From assembly GCA_017554615.1 (NCBI GenBank), contig JAFZHY010000012.1:1-64000 (forward strand): a stretch of DNA of 64,000 nt, written 5' to 3'. This document shows positions 9,614-18,437 of this stretch, one piece after another (positions within the stretch are counted from its first letter, which is position 1; every line of letters begins with the position of its first letter). The notes under the pieces are model-generated. The model worked only from the letters and a program-made list of their open reading frames with translations. It searched no databases and was not told where the DNA came from. The position numbers and the translations under genes are program-made. The DNA is from Clostridia bacterium. Its GTDB lineage: Bacteria; Bacillota; Clostridia; UMGS1840; HGM11507.

Positions 9614-11050
9614 TTAGTATGCTTTGCCCCAATATACCATACTCTTTGCTTTTTTACCGCAGCAAACGCAGGTATCGCAAAGTTCTTCCTGTTCAAAAGG
9701 CATACATCTTGCAGTAGCAGTAGTGTCTTCTTTAATTTTGTTTTCACATTCAACATCTCCGCACCACATTGCCTTAACAAAACCAGGTTTTGTTGCAACT
9801 ATTTCTTTAAATTCATCATAAGTTAGGGCTGTGCTTGTAGTTTCTTCTCTGTGAGAAAGTGCCTTTGCAAACAGAGAATCTTGAATGTCGCTTAGAAGTT
9901 CGCTGACTTTAACTTCAAGTTCATCAAGGGATACAAAAATCTTTTCTCTTGTATCACGGCGAACAAGAACGCATTGATTGTTTTCTATATCTTTAGGACC
10001 GATTTCAAGTCTTAAAGGAACGCCCTTCATTTCATATTCAGAGAATTTCCATCCTGGAGATTTATCTGAATCGTCAATTTTTACTTTAAACATAGAAGAA
10101 AGTCTTTCTTTAAGTTCATTAGCCTTATCTAAAACTCCTTCTTTATGCATAGCAATAGGAATTATAACAAGTTGAGTCGGAGCAATTTTAGGAGGAAGCA
10201 CTAAACCGCTGTCATCCCCATGAACCATTATAAGTGCACCGATAAGTCTTGTTGTAACACCCCATGATGTCTGGAATACATTACGTTTTTTATTGTCTTT
10301 ATCTGTATATTCAATGCCGAAAGCCTTAGCAAAACCGTCTCCAAAGTTATGAGAAGTTCCTGACTGAAGAGCCTTTCCGTCATGCATTAAACTTTCTATT
10401 GTATATGTAGCAACTGCTCCTGCAAACTTTTCTTTATCTGTTTTTCTTCCTTTAACAACAGGAATTGCAAGATAATCTTCGCAGAATTTTGCATATACAT
10501 TAAGCATTTTGATTGTTTCTTCCTGTGCTTCTTCAGGTGTAGCATGGGCAGTATGGCCTTCCTGCCATAAAAACTCTGCAGAACGAAGGAACGGTCTTGT
10601 AGTTTTTTCCCATCTTACAACTGAACACCATTGGTTGTATAATTTAGGTAAATCTCTGTGAGATTCAATTATATTTTTATAATGTTCGCAAAAGAGTGTT
10701 TCAGATGTAGGTCTTACGCATAATCTTTCCTGAAGTTTTTCAGAGCCACCGTGTGTAACCCATGCAACTTCAGGTGCAAAACCTTCAACATGGTCTTTTT
10801 CTTTCTGAAGTAAACTTTCAGGGATAAACATAGGCATATAAATATTTTCATGCCCTGTATCTTTAAACATAGAGTCTAAAACATTTTTCATATTTTCCCA
10901 GATAGCATATGCATAAGGTCTGATAACGCAACAACCCTTAACTGATGTATATTCAATCAAGTCTGCCTTTTTAACGATATCAGTATACCATTTGGCAAAA
11001 TCAACATCCATTGATGTTATTTCTTCAACAAATTTTTTATCATTACTCAT
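9614..11050 (-). CDS. proS: Prolyl-tRNA synthetase, short archaeal/eukaryotic type
   Basis: Charges tRNA-Pro. The 478-residue class II synthetase is of the short type without the editing insertion of the longer bacterial ProRS. Class II motifs include [11 protein letters not shown] near residue 44, the segment [12 protein letters not shown] and, in the active-site region, [17 protein letters not shown]. The C-terminal part holds the anticodon domain and a zinc-binding-like tail ([21 protein letters not shown] ends the protein). It has its own promoter, although spoIIID lies just upstream on the same strand. Confidence 0.95.
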   Translation of the reverse strand: MSNDKKFVEEITSMDVDFAKWYTDIVKKADLIEYTSVKGCCVIRPYAYAIWENMKNVLDSMFKDTGHENIYMPMFIPESLLQKEKDHVEGFAPEVAWVTHGGSEKLQERLCVRPTSETLFCEHYKNIIESHRDLPKLYNQWCSVVRWEKTTRPFLRSAEFLWQEGHTAHATPEEAQEETIKMLNVYAKFCEDYLAIPVVKGRKTDKEKFAGAVATYTIESLMHDGKALQSGTSHNFGDGFAKAFGIEYTDKDNKKRNVFQTSWGVTTRLIGALIMVHGDDSGLVLPPKIAPTQLVIIPIAMHKEGVLDKANELKERLSSMFKVKIDDSDKSPGWKFSEYEMKGVPLRLEIGPKDIENNQCVLVRRDTREKIFVSLDELEVKVSELLSDIQDSLFAKALSHREETTSTALTYDEFKEIVATKPGFVKAMWCGDVECENKIKEDTTATARCMPFEQEELCDTCVCCGKKAKSMVYWGKAY

Positions 11051-11079
11051 AATTAAAACCTGACCTTTCTTATCAATTC

Positions 11080-11108
11080 ATTTTATCGAAAAATCAGGTT
11101 TATGTCAA
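11080..11108 (-). promoter_or_regulatory. Sigma-A promoter for proS
   Basis: On the minus strand: TTGACA (11103-11108), a 17-base spacer and TAAAAT (11080-11085). The -35 is perfect. It lies between spoIIID and proS and would allow vegetative expression of proS independent of the sporulation gene. Confidence 0.65.
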
Positions 11109-11119
11109 TAGTTTTAAGG

Positions 11120-11362
11120 TCATTTGTATTTTTTTCTTGTTGCTTCTCCGCCTCTTATATGCCTTTCTGCTTTGTTAAGGTCGAGTACATCTCTTGCCTT
11201 TATAAAAAGTTCCTTGTTTATTTTTTTAAGTCTTTCGGTTAAATCTTTGTGAACTGTTGATTTACTTATGTTAAAAACCTTGGCGGCGTTTCGTACAGTT
11301 TCCTTTTTTTCTATTATGTATACTGCAATTTCACAGGCGCGTTCTTCAATATTTCCCTTCAA
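11120..11362 (-). CDS. spoIIID: Sporulation transcription factor SpoIIID
   Basis: Small DNA-binding regulator of the mother cell that adjusts the sigma-E regulon during endospore formation. The 80-residue protein has a helix-turn-helix at about residues 20-41 (VRNAAKVFNISKSTVHKDL) and a basic tail (RHIRGGEATRKKYK), both characteristic of SpoIIID. The start codon is TTG, eight bases after a clear CGGAGG site. A sigma-E-like promoter lies just upstream. Confidence 0.95.
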   Translation of the reverse strand: MKGNIEERACEIAVYIIEKKETVRNAAKVFNISKSTVHKDLTERLKKINKELFIKARDVLDLNKAERHIRGGEATRKKYK

Positions 11363-11388
11363 ATAAATTACCTCCGTTTTTTTATTAC

Positions 11389-11417
11389 AGTATATGATCC
11401 TGATTTTTAATTTATGA
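11389..11417 (-). promoter_or_regulatory. Candidate sigma-E promoter for spoIIID
   Basis: On the minus strand, TCATAAA (11411-11417) and CATATACT (11389-11396) are separated by 14 bases. They resemble the sigma-E -35 (K-M-ATATT) and -10 (CATACA-T) consensus with two mismatches and one mismatch. In Bacillus subtilis spoIIID is a sigma-E gene, which fits. Confidence 0.45.
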
Positions 11418-11437
11418 AATTATGCTTTTTAAATTTG

Positions 11438-11466
11438 TTGATTTTAACAAGTAAAAAGTATATAAT
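11438..11466 (+). promoter_or_regulatory. Sigma-A promoter for the SDR gene
   Basis: TTGATT (11438-11443), a 17-base spacer and TATAAT (11461-11466). It likely serves the SDR-pepD-polymerase-yolD series that runs to 15296. Confidence 0.6.
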
Positions 11467-11500
11467 AAAAACATAAAGATACATAGAAAGGGATGCTATA

Positions 11501-12274
11501 ATGAAAGCATTGATTACAGGCGCAAGTTCCGGTTTTGGAAAAGATATGGCTTATAAACTTTCTCAGATGGGATATGATATAATTGCAGTTGCCAGAAGAG
11601 AAGATAAACTTATTGAACTTAAAAATGAACTAAAAACAGAAGTTATAATTAAATGCCTTGATGTTACAACAAAAGAGGGTATTAAAGAAATTGAAAAACT
11701 GCTTGACGAATGTGATGTGTTTATTAACAATGCAGGGTTTGGCGTTTTCGGAAAGTTTACCGATAATGACTTGCAAGACGAATTAAGAATGCTTGATACC
11801 AATGTTTACGCACTACATACTCTTACAAAAATTGCAGTTAAAAAGTTTAAGGAAAAAAACAGGGGGCATATTTTAAATGTGGCATCTATTGCAGCATTTT
11901 TTCCAGGGCCTTTATTTGCCGCCTACTATGCAGGAAAATCGTATGTTTTAAGACTGACTCAGGCAGTTTACGAAGAATTAAGGCAGGAAAAATCAAATGT
12001 TAAAATTAGCGTTTTATGCCCAGGTCCGTCTGATACCGAGTTTGGCAGTGTAGCAAAAGTTAAATTCGGAAAAGGTAATGAAAAAGGCAGAGATTTGGTA
12101 ATTTTGCCAAGTAAAAAAATTGCTGATTATGCAGTAAGAAAAATGTTTGAAGGAAAACTTATTATAATACCGGGCTTTTTATATAAAGTTGCTGTGTTTT
12201 TAAGAAGATTTCTTTCTGAAAAAATGCTTTGTAAACTTCTTTATAAACTGCAAAACAGTAAATTTACTTATTAA
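11501..12274 (+). CDS. Short-chain dehydrogenase/reductase
   Basis: A 257-residue NAD(P)-dependent oxidoreductase with a Rossmann fold. Visible motifs are the cofactor loop TGASSGFGKDMA (residues 6-17), the NNAGFG motif near 79, the serine in ASIAAFF and the YYAGK catalytic Tyr-Lys pair near residue 148. It resembles the DltE/YqjQ-like branch with a hydrophobic, basic C-terminus (VAVFLRRFLSEKM) that may touch the membrane. The substrate is unknown. It is followed after 13 bases by pepD. Confidence 0.85.
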   Translation: MKALITGASSGFGKDMAYKLSQMGYDIIAVARREDKLIELKNELKTEVIIKCLDVTTKEGIKEIEKLLDECDVFINNAGFGVFGKFTDNDLQDELRMLDTNVYALHTLTKIAVKKFKEKNRGHILNVASIAAFFPGPLFAAYYAGKSYVLRLTQAVYEELRQEKSNVKISVLCPGPSDTEFGSVAKVKFGKGNEKGRDLVILPSKKIADYAVRKMFEGKLIIIPGFLYKVAVFLRRFLSEKMLCKLLYKLQNSKFTY

Positions 12275-12287
12275 AAGGAGAGATTAA

Positions 12288-13715
12288 ATGAGCGTTTTAA
12301 AAGGTTTGGAGCCTGAAAGAGTATTTTATTATTTTGAAGAACTTTCTAAAATTCCTCACGGGTCGGGCGATACAAAAAGAATAAGTGATTTTTGTGCCGA
12401 CTTTGCCAAAGAAAAGGGCTTAGAGTTTATTCAGGACGAAAAGAATAATATTATTATAAAAAAAGATAAACAGAATTCTCAAAGTAACAATACAGTTATC
12501 ATACAAGGGCATCTTGATATGGTATGCGAAAAGGAAGAAGATTTTTCATTTGATTTTAAATGCGATCCTCTTATTTTGAAAATTGAGGACGGTTTTATTA
12601 AGGCAGAGGGTACTACTCTTGGAGGGGATGACGCAGTTGCTATTGCATATGCTCTTGCACTTTTAGAAGATAAAAATATTTCTCATCCTCCGATAGAAGC
12701 AGTGTTTACAGTTGATGAAGAAATAGGGCTTTTAGGCGCTCAGTTTATAGATTTATCTTCCTTAAAAGGTAAACTTCTTCTTAATATTGACTGCGAAGAA
12801 GAGGGGATATTTACCGTAAGTTGTGCAGGGGGAGGAAAAATTGACTTTTCTTTGCCTGTTGAGTATATGAATACATCAGGTATTAAATATAACATAAAAA
12901 TTCATGGGCTTTTAGGCGGACATTCAGGGGTAGAAATAGATAAATTAAGAGCAAATTCAAATGTAATATCTGCAAGGCTTTTAAGTAAAATTATAAAGTT
13001 TAATAAAACAAACCTTGTAAATATTAAGGGTGGTCTTAAGGATAATGCCATCCCTAATTTAACCTACCTTGAAGTTATATGTGAAAAAGAAATTGACGAC
13101 ATTATTAATGCTTTTTATGAAGATGTAAAAAAAGAGTACAGGGTTTCTGATAACAATATAAAAATAGATTTTACAAAAGAAAAATCAGATTGCCTTGCTT
13201 TAACAACAGAGTCTACCAAAAAAGCATCCTGCTTTTTACTTGCCTTTCCAAACGGAGTTATAAATATGGATCTGGAAATCGAAGGCCTGGTTAAAACATC
13301 TCTTAATATGGGCATATTAAATATGGACAAAAATTCTCTTAACCTTACAGTATCGGTAAGAAGTTCTCTAAAGAGTGAAAAAGAAGCGCTTATTGATAAA
13401 CTTTTAAGTATTGCTTCTCTTTCAGGAGCAACTGCAAAAGTTGGGGGAGAATATCCGCCTTGGGAATATAAATCAGAGTCTTTATTAAGAGAAGTAACAA
13501 GTAAAGTATATTTAGAACTCTTTAATAAAGAAGCCACCTTTGAAGCAATTCATGCAGGGTTAGAGTGTGGAGTGTTAAGCGAAAAAATAGAAAATCTTGA
13601 CGCTATTGCTTTTGGCCCTGATATATTTGATATTCATACACCTAAAGAGCGTATTGATATTAAGTCGGTAGAAAGAGTATGGAAATTTATTAAACGAATT
13701 TTGGAAGAATTATAA
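12288..13715 (+). CDS. pepD: Aminoacyl-histidine dipeptidase (Xaa-His dipeptidase)
   Basis: M20-family zinc dipeptidase that hydrolyses dipeptides such as Xaa-His. The 475 residues show the metal ligands in QGHLDMVCEKEED (near residue 73), the bridging Asp in TTLGGDDAVAIAYA (near 112), the general base in VDEEIGLLGAQ (near 142) and a last histidine in AIHAGLECG. Length and motif order match PepD. It sits in the operon-like series between the dehydrogenase and the polymerase gene, five bases before the latter. Confidence 0.92.
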   Translation: MSVLKGLEPERVFYYFEELSKIPHGSGDTKRISDFCADFAKEKGLEFIQDEKNNIIIKKDKQNSQSNNTVIIQGHLDMVCEKEEDFSFDFKCDPLILKIEDGFIKAEGTTLGGDDAVAIAYALALLEDKNISHPPIEAVFTVDEEIGLLGAQFIDLSSLKGKLLLNIDCEEEGIFTVSCAGGGKIDFSLPVEYMNTSGIKYNIKIHGLLGGHSGVEIDKLRANSNVISARLLSKIIKFNKTNLVNIKGGLKDNAIPNLTYLEVICEKEIDDIINAFYEDVKKEYRVSDNNIKIDFTKEKSDCLALTTESTKKASCFLLAFPNGVINMDLEIEGLVKTSLNMGILNMDKNSLNLTVSVRSSLKSEKEALIDKLLSIASLSGATAKVGGEYPPWEYKSESLLREVTSKVYLELFNKEATFEAIHAGLECGVLSEKIENLDAIAFGPDIFDIHTPKERIDIKSVERVWKFIKRILEEL

Positions 13716-13720
13716 ATAAT

Positions 13721-14977
13721 ATGGAAAATTATTATCTTTGCATTGACCTTAAAAGTTTTTTTGCCTCGGTAGAATGTGTTGAAAGAGGGCTTGACCCTTT
13801 TGAAACTGACCTTGTGGTAGCAAATGCTTCCAGAGGTAACGGGGCTGTTTGCCTTGCAGTTTCTCCGGCGCTTAAAAACAAAGGAGTTGCAAACAGGTGC
13901 AGAATTTATGAAATACCAAAAAGTATAGACTATATAACTGCAATGCCAAGAATGAATTTATATATAGAATATTCTGCAAACATTTACGAAATATATCTTA
14001 AATTCGTATCAAAAGATGATATTCATATTTATTCCATTGACGAATGTTTTTTAGATATAACCAATTATCTTGAACTGTATGATAAAACACCCAAAGAACT
14101 TGCGAAGATGATAATTAAAGAAGTTTATGAAAAAACTGGAATCCGCGCTTCTGTTGGTATAGGTACAAACCTTTTTTTAGCCAAAGTTGCGCTTGATATA
14201 ACTGCGAAAAATTCCGATGATTTTATAGGCTTTCTTGATGAGGAAAAATTTAAGGAAAAAATATGGACTCACAGACCTATAACGGATATATGGAATATAG
14301 GAAAGGGTATTGCAAAAAGGCTTGAACAGTATGGGGTATACGATTTAAAATCTCTATCCTTAATGGATGAGAGAATTTTATATAGAGAATTCGGAGTAAA
14401 TGCCGAATATCTTATAGATCATTCAAAAGGAATTGAGCCGTGCAGAATTTGTGATATTAAAAATTATCAGGCAAAGTCTTCATCTTTATCCAACAGTCAG
14501 ATTTTATTTGAAGATTATGAATTTTTAAATGCCCGTTTAATACTTAAAGAAATGGTAGATAGTCTTGTGCTTGAAATGGTAGATAAAAACCTTGTTACAA
14601 ATTCTGTAACACTTCATATAGGTTATTCAAAAAATCAGGTTAAGTCAACAGGCGGCACAAGGAAATTGGCAAGATATACTAATTCTCAAAAGAGACTTAC
14701 CGAAGAGTTCCTTTCCTTTTTTGACGAAACAACAAATAAAGATGCACTGATAAGAAAAATAACCATAGGTTTTAATAATCTTATATTTGAAGAGTTTGTT
14801 GACCTTGATTTTTTCAGTGAGCATATTGAAGACGAAAAGGAAAGAAAAAAGCAGAAAGCAATTATTGATATTAAAAGAAAATACGGTAAAAACGCAATAC
14901 TAAAAGGTATGAATTTTAAGGAAAAATCAACTGCAAAAACGAGAAATACATTGGTAGGAGGTCATAACGGTGATTGA
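13721..14977 (+). CDS. Y-family DNA polymerase (UmuC/UvrX-like)
   Basis: A lesion-bypass polymerase of 418 residues. The first metal site is in LCIDLKSFFASVE (Asp 9), and the second is in YSIDECFLDIT near residue 107. The steric-gate region, the helix-hairpin-helix segment (WNIGKGIAKRLEQYGV) and the little-finger domain follow. The N-terminal sequence DLKSFFASVECVERG is typical of the UvrX/YqjW type rather than housekeeping DinB. Its stop overlaps the start of a YolD-like gene by eight bases, the usual partner of this type. No LexA box was found nearby. Confidence 0.9.
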   Translation: MENYYLCIDLKSFFASVECVERGLDPFETDLVVANASRGNGAVCLAVSPALKNKGVANRCRIYEIPKSIDYITAMPRMNLYIEYSANIYEIYLKFVSKDDIHIYSIDECFLDITNYLELYDKTPKELAKMIIKEVYEKTGIRASVGIGTNLFLAKVALDITAKNSDDFIGFLDEEKFKEKIWTHRPITDIWNIGKGIAKRLEQYGVYDLKSLSLMDERILYREFGVNAEYLIDHSKGIEPCRICDIKNYQAKSSSLSNSQILFEDYEFLNARLILKEMVDSLVLEMVDKNLVTNSVTLHIGYSKNQVKSTGGTRKLARYTNSQKRLTEEFLSFFDETTNKDALIRKITIGFNNLIFEEFVDLDFFSEHIEDEKERKKQKAIIDIKRKYGKNAILKGMNFKEKSTAKTRNTLVGGHNGD

Positions 14978-15296
14978 CAGAGCAAAGCAATTTTCTCCGT
15001 TTTCTCCCCTTAAAGGGTTTTACTCAAAAATTCTTGATAAAGAAAAAATAATTGTTCCACGCCATGAAATATTAGAAGATAAGGCAAGTGATTTATCATA
15101 CAGAATAAATCAGGTTGAAAAGGGAATGATGATAAAGGTTATCTATTATTTAGATAACGAATATATAAAAAAAGAAGGCATTGTGTCAAAAATTGATTTT
15201 GACACAAAGAAACTTACAGTTGTAAAAGAAGAAATATTTTTTGACGATATATGGGAGATAGACAGCGACGAAAAAAATTTAGAAAAACTGTTTTGA
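14970..15296 (+). CDS. YolD-like protein
   Basis: A 108-residue protein with the YolD start pattern (DRAKQFSPFSPLKGFYSKI) and a beta-rich C-terminal half. Members are found paired with UvrX/UmuC-type polymerases and are thought to modulate them, though the mechanism is not established. The start is GTG, overlapping the polymerase gene, with its TAGGAGG ribosome site inside the end of that gene. Translational coupling is likely. Confidence 0.85.
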   Translation: MIDRAKQFSPFSPLKGFYSKILDKEKIIVPRHEILEDKASDLSYRINQVEKGMMIKVIYYLDNEYIKKEGIVSKIDFDTKKLTVVKEEIFFDDIWEIDSDEKNLEKLF

Positions 15297-15299
15297 TTA

Positions 15300-15331
15300 T
15301 TGACAATATTTAAAAAATAATGTATTATAAT
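15300..15331 (+). promoter_or_regulatory. Promoter of the pfl transcript
   Basis: TTGACA (15300-15305) with -10 candidates TATTAT (15323-15328, 17-base spacer) and TATAAT (15326-15331, 20-base spacer). Transcription would begin just before the riboswitch stem at 15337. Confidence 0.6.
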
Positions 15332-15334
15332 TTT

Positions 15335-15437
15335 AGATATGCCGCTGACGGATTATTATGGAATTAACCATAATGCGGTATGTTGTATATGGAGCCGACC
15401 GTCTGGGCATTTCTTAGAAAAGAAATGCCCTTTTTTT
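15335..15437 (+). ncRNA. ZTP (pfl motif) riboswitch with terminator platform
   Basis: Senses ZTP/ZMP, alarmones that build up when 10-formyl-tetrahydrofolate is short. P1 is formed by 15337-15345 and 15375-15383. P2 is formed by ATTATGG (15355-15361) and CCATAAT (15368-15374), with the conserved-looking TGACGG between them. The conserved 3' part CCGACCGTCTGGGCA runs from 15395. The GGGCATTTCTT/AAGAAATGCCC terminator stem (15405-15430), followed by seven T, overlaps that conserved segment. Ligand binding should therefore block termination and turn pflB on. The gene it precedes, pflB, is the one that gave the motif its first name. Confidence 0.88.
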
Positions 15438-15462
15438 ATACAAACCAAAAAGGAGTGTTTTT

Positions 15463-17688
15463 ATGAGTTTCTGGAATAATTTTAAAGGCGAAAAATGGAA
15501 AAATGAAATCGATGTTGCCGATTTTATTGATAATAACTATACTGAATATACAGGAGATGACAGTTTTTTAGCATCCAAAACTGATAAAACGACTGCAATT
15601 TTAGAAAAAACTAAAGAACTGTTTAAAAAAGAGCATGACAATGGAGGCGTTCTTGATGTTGATGTGTCTACCGTTACATCTCTTGTAAGTTATGATGCAG
15701 GGTATGTTGATAAAGATAATGAAGTTGTAGTAGGTCTTCAGACTGACGAGCCGCTTAAAAGAGGGGTTAATCCTTTCGGTGGTATAAGAATGGCAAGAAG
15801 TGCCTGTGAAGCATATGGCTATAAACTGTCTGATGAGGTTGAAATGAATTTTAAATATAAAACAACCCATAACGACGGTGTGTTCAGAGTTTACACTGAT
15901 GAAATGAGAAAGGTCAGAAAAGCAGGTATTTTAACAGGTCTTCCTGATGCATACGGAAGAGGCAGAATTATCGGCGATTACCGTCGTGTTGCTTTATATG
16001 GTGTAGACCGTCTTATTGAAGAAAAAATGAAGGACAAGGCTCTTCTTGGAAAGAACGATATGTCGGAAGATAATATAAGACTTTCTGAAGAACTTTTTAA
16101 ACAGATAGAATTCTTAAATCAGTTAAAAGAAATGGCAAAATTATATGGGCTTGATATTTCCAAACCTGCAAAAGATGCAAAAGAAGCAGTTCAATGGCTT
16201 TATTTTGCATACCTTGGTGCTATAAAAGAGCAAAACGGTGCGGCGATGAGCCTTGGCAGAAATACAGCATTTTTGGATATTTATATTAAAAGGGATATGG
16301 ATGCAGGAATTCTTGACGAAAAAGGGGCACAGGAACTTATCGACCAGTTTGTTTTAAAACTAAGAATTGTGCGTCATTTAAGAACACCTGAATATAACGA
16401 TTTATTTGGCGGAGACCCTGTATGGATAACTGAAAGCATCGGTGGTATGCGTGATGATAAAAAATCTCACGTTACAAAAACAGCGTTCAGATTTATGCAT
16501 ACTCTTTATAATTTAGGAACTGCACCTGAGCCTAATATAACTATATTATGGTCCGAAAATCTTCCTGAAAATTTCAAAAAATATGTTGCCAAAGTGTCAA
16601 TAGATACCGATTCAATTCAGTATGAAAATGACGATGTGATGAAGCCTGTTTACGGTAATGATTATGCTATTGCATGTTGCGTATCAGGTATGCAGGTTGG
16701 TAAACAGATGCAGTTTTTCGGTGCAAGATGTAACCTTGCAAAACTTTTATTAATGTCTTTAAACGGAGGAAGAAATGAAAAAACAGGCGATCAGGTAGGC
16801 CCTGTTGGAGAAACTGTTTCTTGTGATGTTTTAGATTACTCTGATGTAATGAAAAAGTTTAACTTCTATAAAGAATGGCTATGCAGACTGTATGTTAACA
16901 CAATGAATGTTATCCATTATATGCATGATAAATATGCGTATGAAAAGGTGCAGATGGCGCTTCACGATACCGAGATAGGCAGATTTATGGCCTTTGGAGT
17001 TGCAGGTCTTTCCGTTTTATGTGATTCATTGAGTGCAATAAAATATGCAAAGGTTACACCTGTTAAAAACGAAGATGGAATTGTGTGTGATTTTATAGTT
17101 GAGGGTGATTTCCCTAAATTCGGAAATGACGATGACAGAGTCGATTCTATTGCATGTGATATATTAAAAGATTTTTATAATGAACTTTGCAAAACAAAAA
17201 CATACAGAAATGCAAAACATACACTTTCAGTTTTAACAATAACATCAAATGTTGTATACGGTAAAAAAACAGGAACAACACCTGACGGAAGAAAATCAGG
17301 CGAACCTTTTGCGCCTGGGGCGAACCCAATGCATAACAGGGAAACAAACGGAGCATTGGCATCACTTAATTCTGTTTCCAAAATCTGTTACGATTACTGT
17401 CAGGACGGTATATCAAATACTTTCTCAATAGTTCCAGAAGCACTTGGAAAATCAAAAGAAGAAAGAATTGATAATCTTGTTACAATTCTTGGAGGATATT
17501 TTAAAAGTAAAGCCCATCATATAAATGTCAATGTTTTAAACCGTGATGTTCTTATTGACTGTTATAACAACCCTGAAAAATACCCTAATCTTACAATAAG
17601 GGTTTCAGGCTATGCAGTAAACTTCCACAAACTTAATAAAGAGCAGCAGCAGGAAGTAATTAAAAGAACATTCCATGGAAGCATTTAA
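15463..17688 (+). CDS. pflB: Formate C-acetyltransferase (pyruvate formate-lyase)
   Basis: Glycyl-radical enzyme that converts pyruvate and CoA to acetyl-CoA and formate in anaerobic metabolism. The 741 residues include the catalytic cysteine pair (Cys405-Cys406 in AIACCVSGM) and the radical glycine (Gly716 in RVSGYAV) near the C-terminus. The formate can be fixed to 10-formyl-tetrahydrofolate, which explains control by a ZTP riboswitch. The activating enzyme gene follows after two bases. Confidence 0.97.
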   Translation: MSFWNNFKGEKWKNEIDVADFIDNNYTEYTGDDSFLASKTDKTTAILEKTKELFKKEHDNGGVLDVDVSTVTSLVSYDAGYVDKDNEVVVGLQTDEPLKRGVNPFGGIRMARSACEAYGYKLSDEVEMNFKYKTTHNDGVFRVYTDEMRKVRKAGILTGLPDAYGRGRIIGDYRRVALYGVDRLIEEKMKDKALLGKNDMSEDNIRLSEELFKQIEFLNQLKEMAKLYGLDISKPAKDAKEAVQWLYFAYLGAIKEQNGAAMSLGRNTAFLDIYIKRDMDAGILDEKGAQELIDQFVLKLRIVRHLRTPEYNDLFGGDPVWITESIGGMRDDKKSHVTKTAFRFMHTLYNLGTAPEPNITILWSENLPENFKKYVAKVSIDTDSIQYENDDVMKPVYGNDYAIACCVSGMQVGKQMQFFGARCNLAKLLLMSLNGGRNEKTGDQVGPVGETVSCDVLDYSDVMKKFNFYKEWLCRLYVNTMNVIHYMHDKYAYEKVQMALHDTEIGRFMAFGVAGLSVLCDSLSAIKYAKVTPVKNEDGIVCDFIVEGDFPKFGNDDDRVDSIACDILKDFYNELCKTKTYRNAKHTLSVLTITSNVVYGKKTGTTPDGRKSGEPFAPGANPMHNRETNGALASLNSVSKICYDYCQDGISNTFSIVPEALGKSKEERIDNLVTILGGYFKSKAHHINVNVLNRDVLIDCYNNPEKYPNLTIRVSGYAVNFHKLNKEQQQEVIKRTFHGSI

Positions 17689-17690
17689 TT

Positions 17691-18383
17691 ATGATAAGTG
17701 TTAATTCATTTCAGTCAATGGGGGCAGTTGATGGGCCGGGAGTAAGATTTGTTGTTTTTCTTCAGGGCTGCAATTTAAGATGTAAATACTGCCATAACCC
17801 TGAAACATTGGATGTAAAAGAAGAAAATTTATATTCTGCCAAAGATATTTTATCAAAGGTTAACAGGGTTAAAAATTATATTTTTGATAAAGGCGGGGTA
17901 ACATTTTCAGGCGGAGAGCCTCTATTACAGGCAGGAAAACTTATAGATGTTTTTCGCACTTTAAAAGACGAGGGGTATCACATAGCGCTTGATACTAACG
18001 GAAGTATATTAAATGATGATGTTAAAACTTTAATGGAATATACTGACCTTGTTTTACTCGATATGAAAATGCCGACTGATAAAAAATATATGGAATTTAC
18101 CGGCTCTGATATAAATAAACCGTATGACTTTTTTAATTATCTTGTTAAAATAAATAAAGATGTATGGATAAGGCAGGTTATAATAAAAGGTGTTAACGAT
18201 AACAATGAAAACATTTCATTTTTAAAGGAACTTAAGAAAAATAAAAATGTTAAAAAAATTGAACTTCTGCCTTTTAGAAAACTTTGTGTTTCAAAATATG
18301 AGCAACTTAAAATACCGTTTTTAATGAAAGATTTTGAAGAAACGGATAATGAAACTATAAAAAAATTATATAACCAATTATAA
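17691..18383 (+). CDS. pflA: Pyruvate formate-lyase activating enzyme
   Basis: Radical SAM enzyme that places the glycyl radical on PflB. The CxxxCxxC cluster motif is at Cys27, Cys31 and Cys34 (GCNLRCKYC). SGGEPLLQ, near residue 78, binds S-adenosylmethionine. At 230 residues it is the short form without extra ferredoxin domains, as expected for PflA. It is coupled to pflB and ends at a strong terminator. Confidence 0.95.
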   Translation: MISVNSFQSMGAVDGPGVRFVVFLQGCNLRCKYCHNPETLDVKEENLYSAKDILSKVNRVKNYIFDKGGVTFSGGEPLLQAGKLIDVFRTLKDEGYHIALDTNGSILNDDVKTLMEYTDLVLLDMKMPTDKKYMEFTGSDINKPYDFFNYLVKINKDVWIRQVIIKGVNDNNENISFLKELKKNKNVKKIELLPFRKLCVSKYEQLKIPFLMKDFEETDNETIKKLYNQL

Positions 18384-18412
18384 AAGATGAGGGAATTTTC
18401 CCTCATCTTTTC
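18382..18412 (+). terminator. Terminator of pflBA
   Basis: AAAGATGAGGGAA pairs with TTCCCTCATCTTT around a two-to-four-base loop. The right arm ends in TTTTC. Confidence 0.75.
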
Positions 18413-18437
18413 ATATATTTATATTAAGGGTGATATT

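Noticed and set aside
9575-9826. 83-residue plus-strand frame over the end of proS
   Set aside because: Antisense shadow of proS and its Cys-rich tail, with no start signal.
13115-13537. 140-residue open frame on the minus strand inside pepD
   Set aside because: It is a Ser/Leu-rich shadow of the pepD coding strand, with no ribosome site or known motif.
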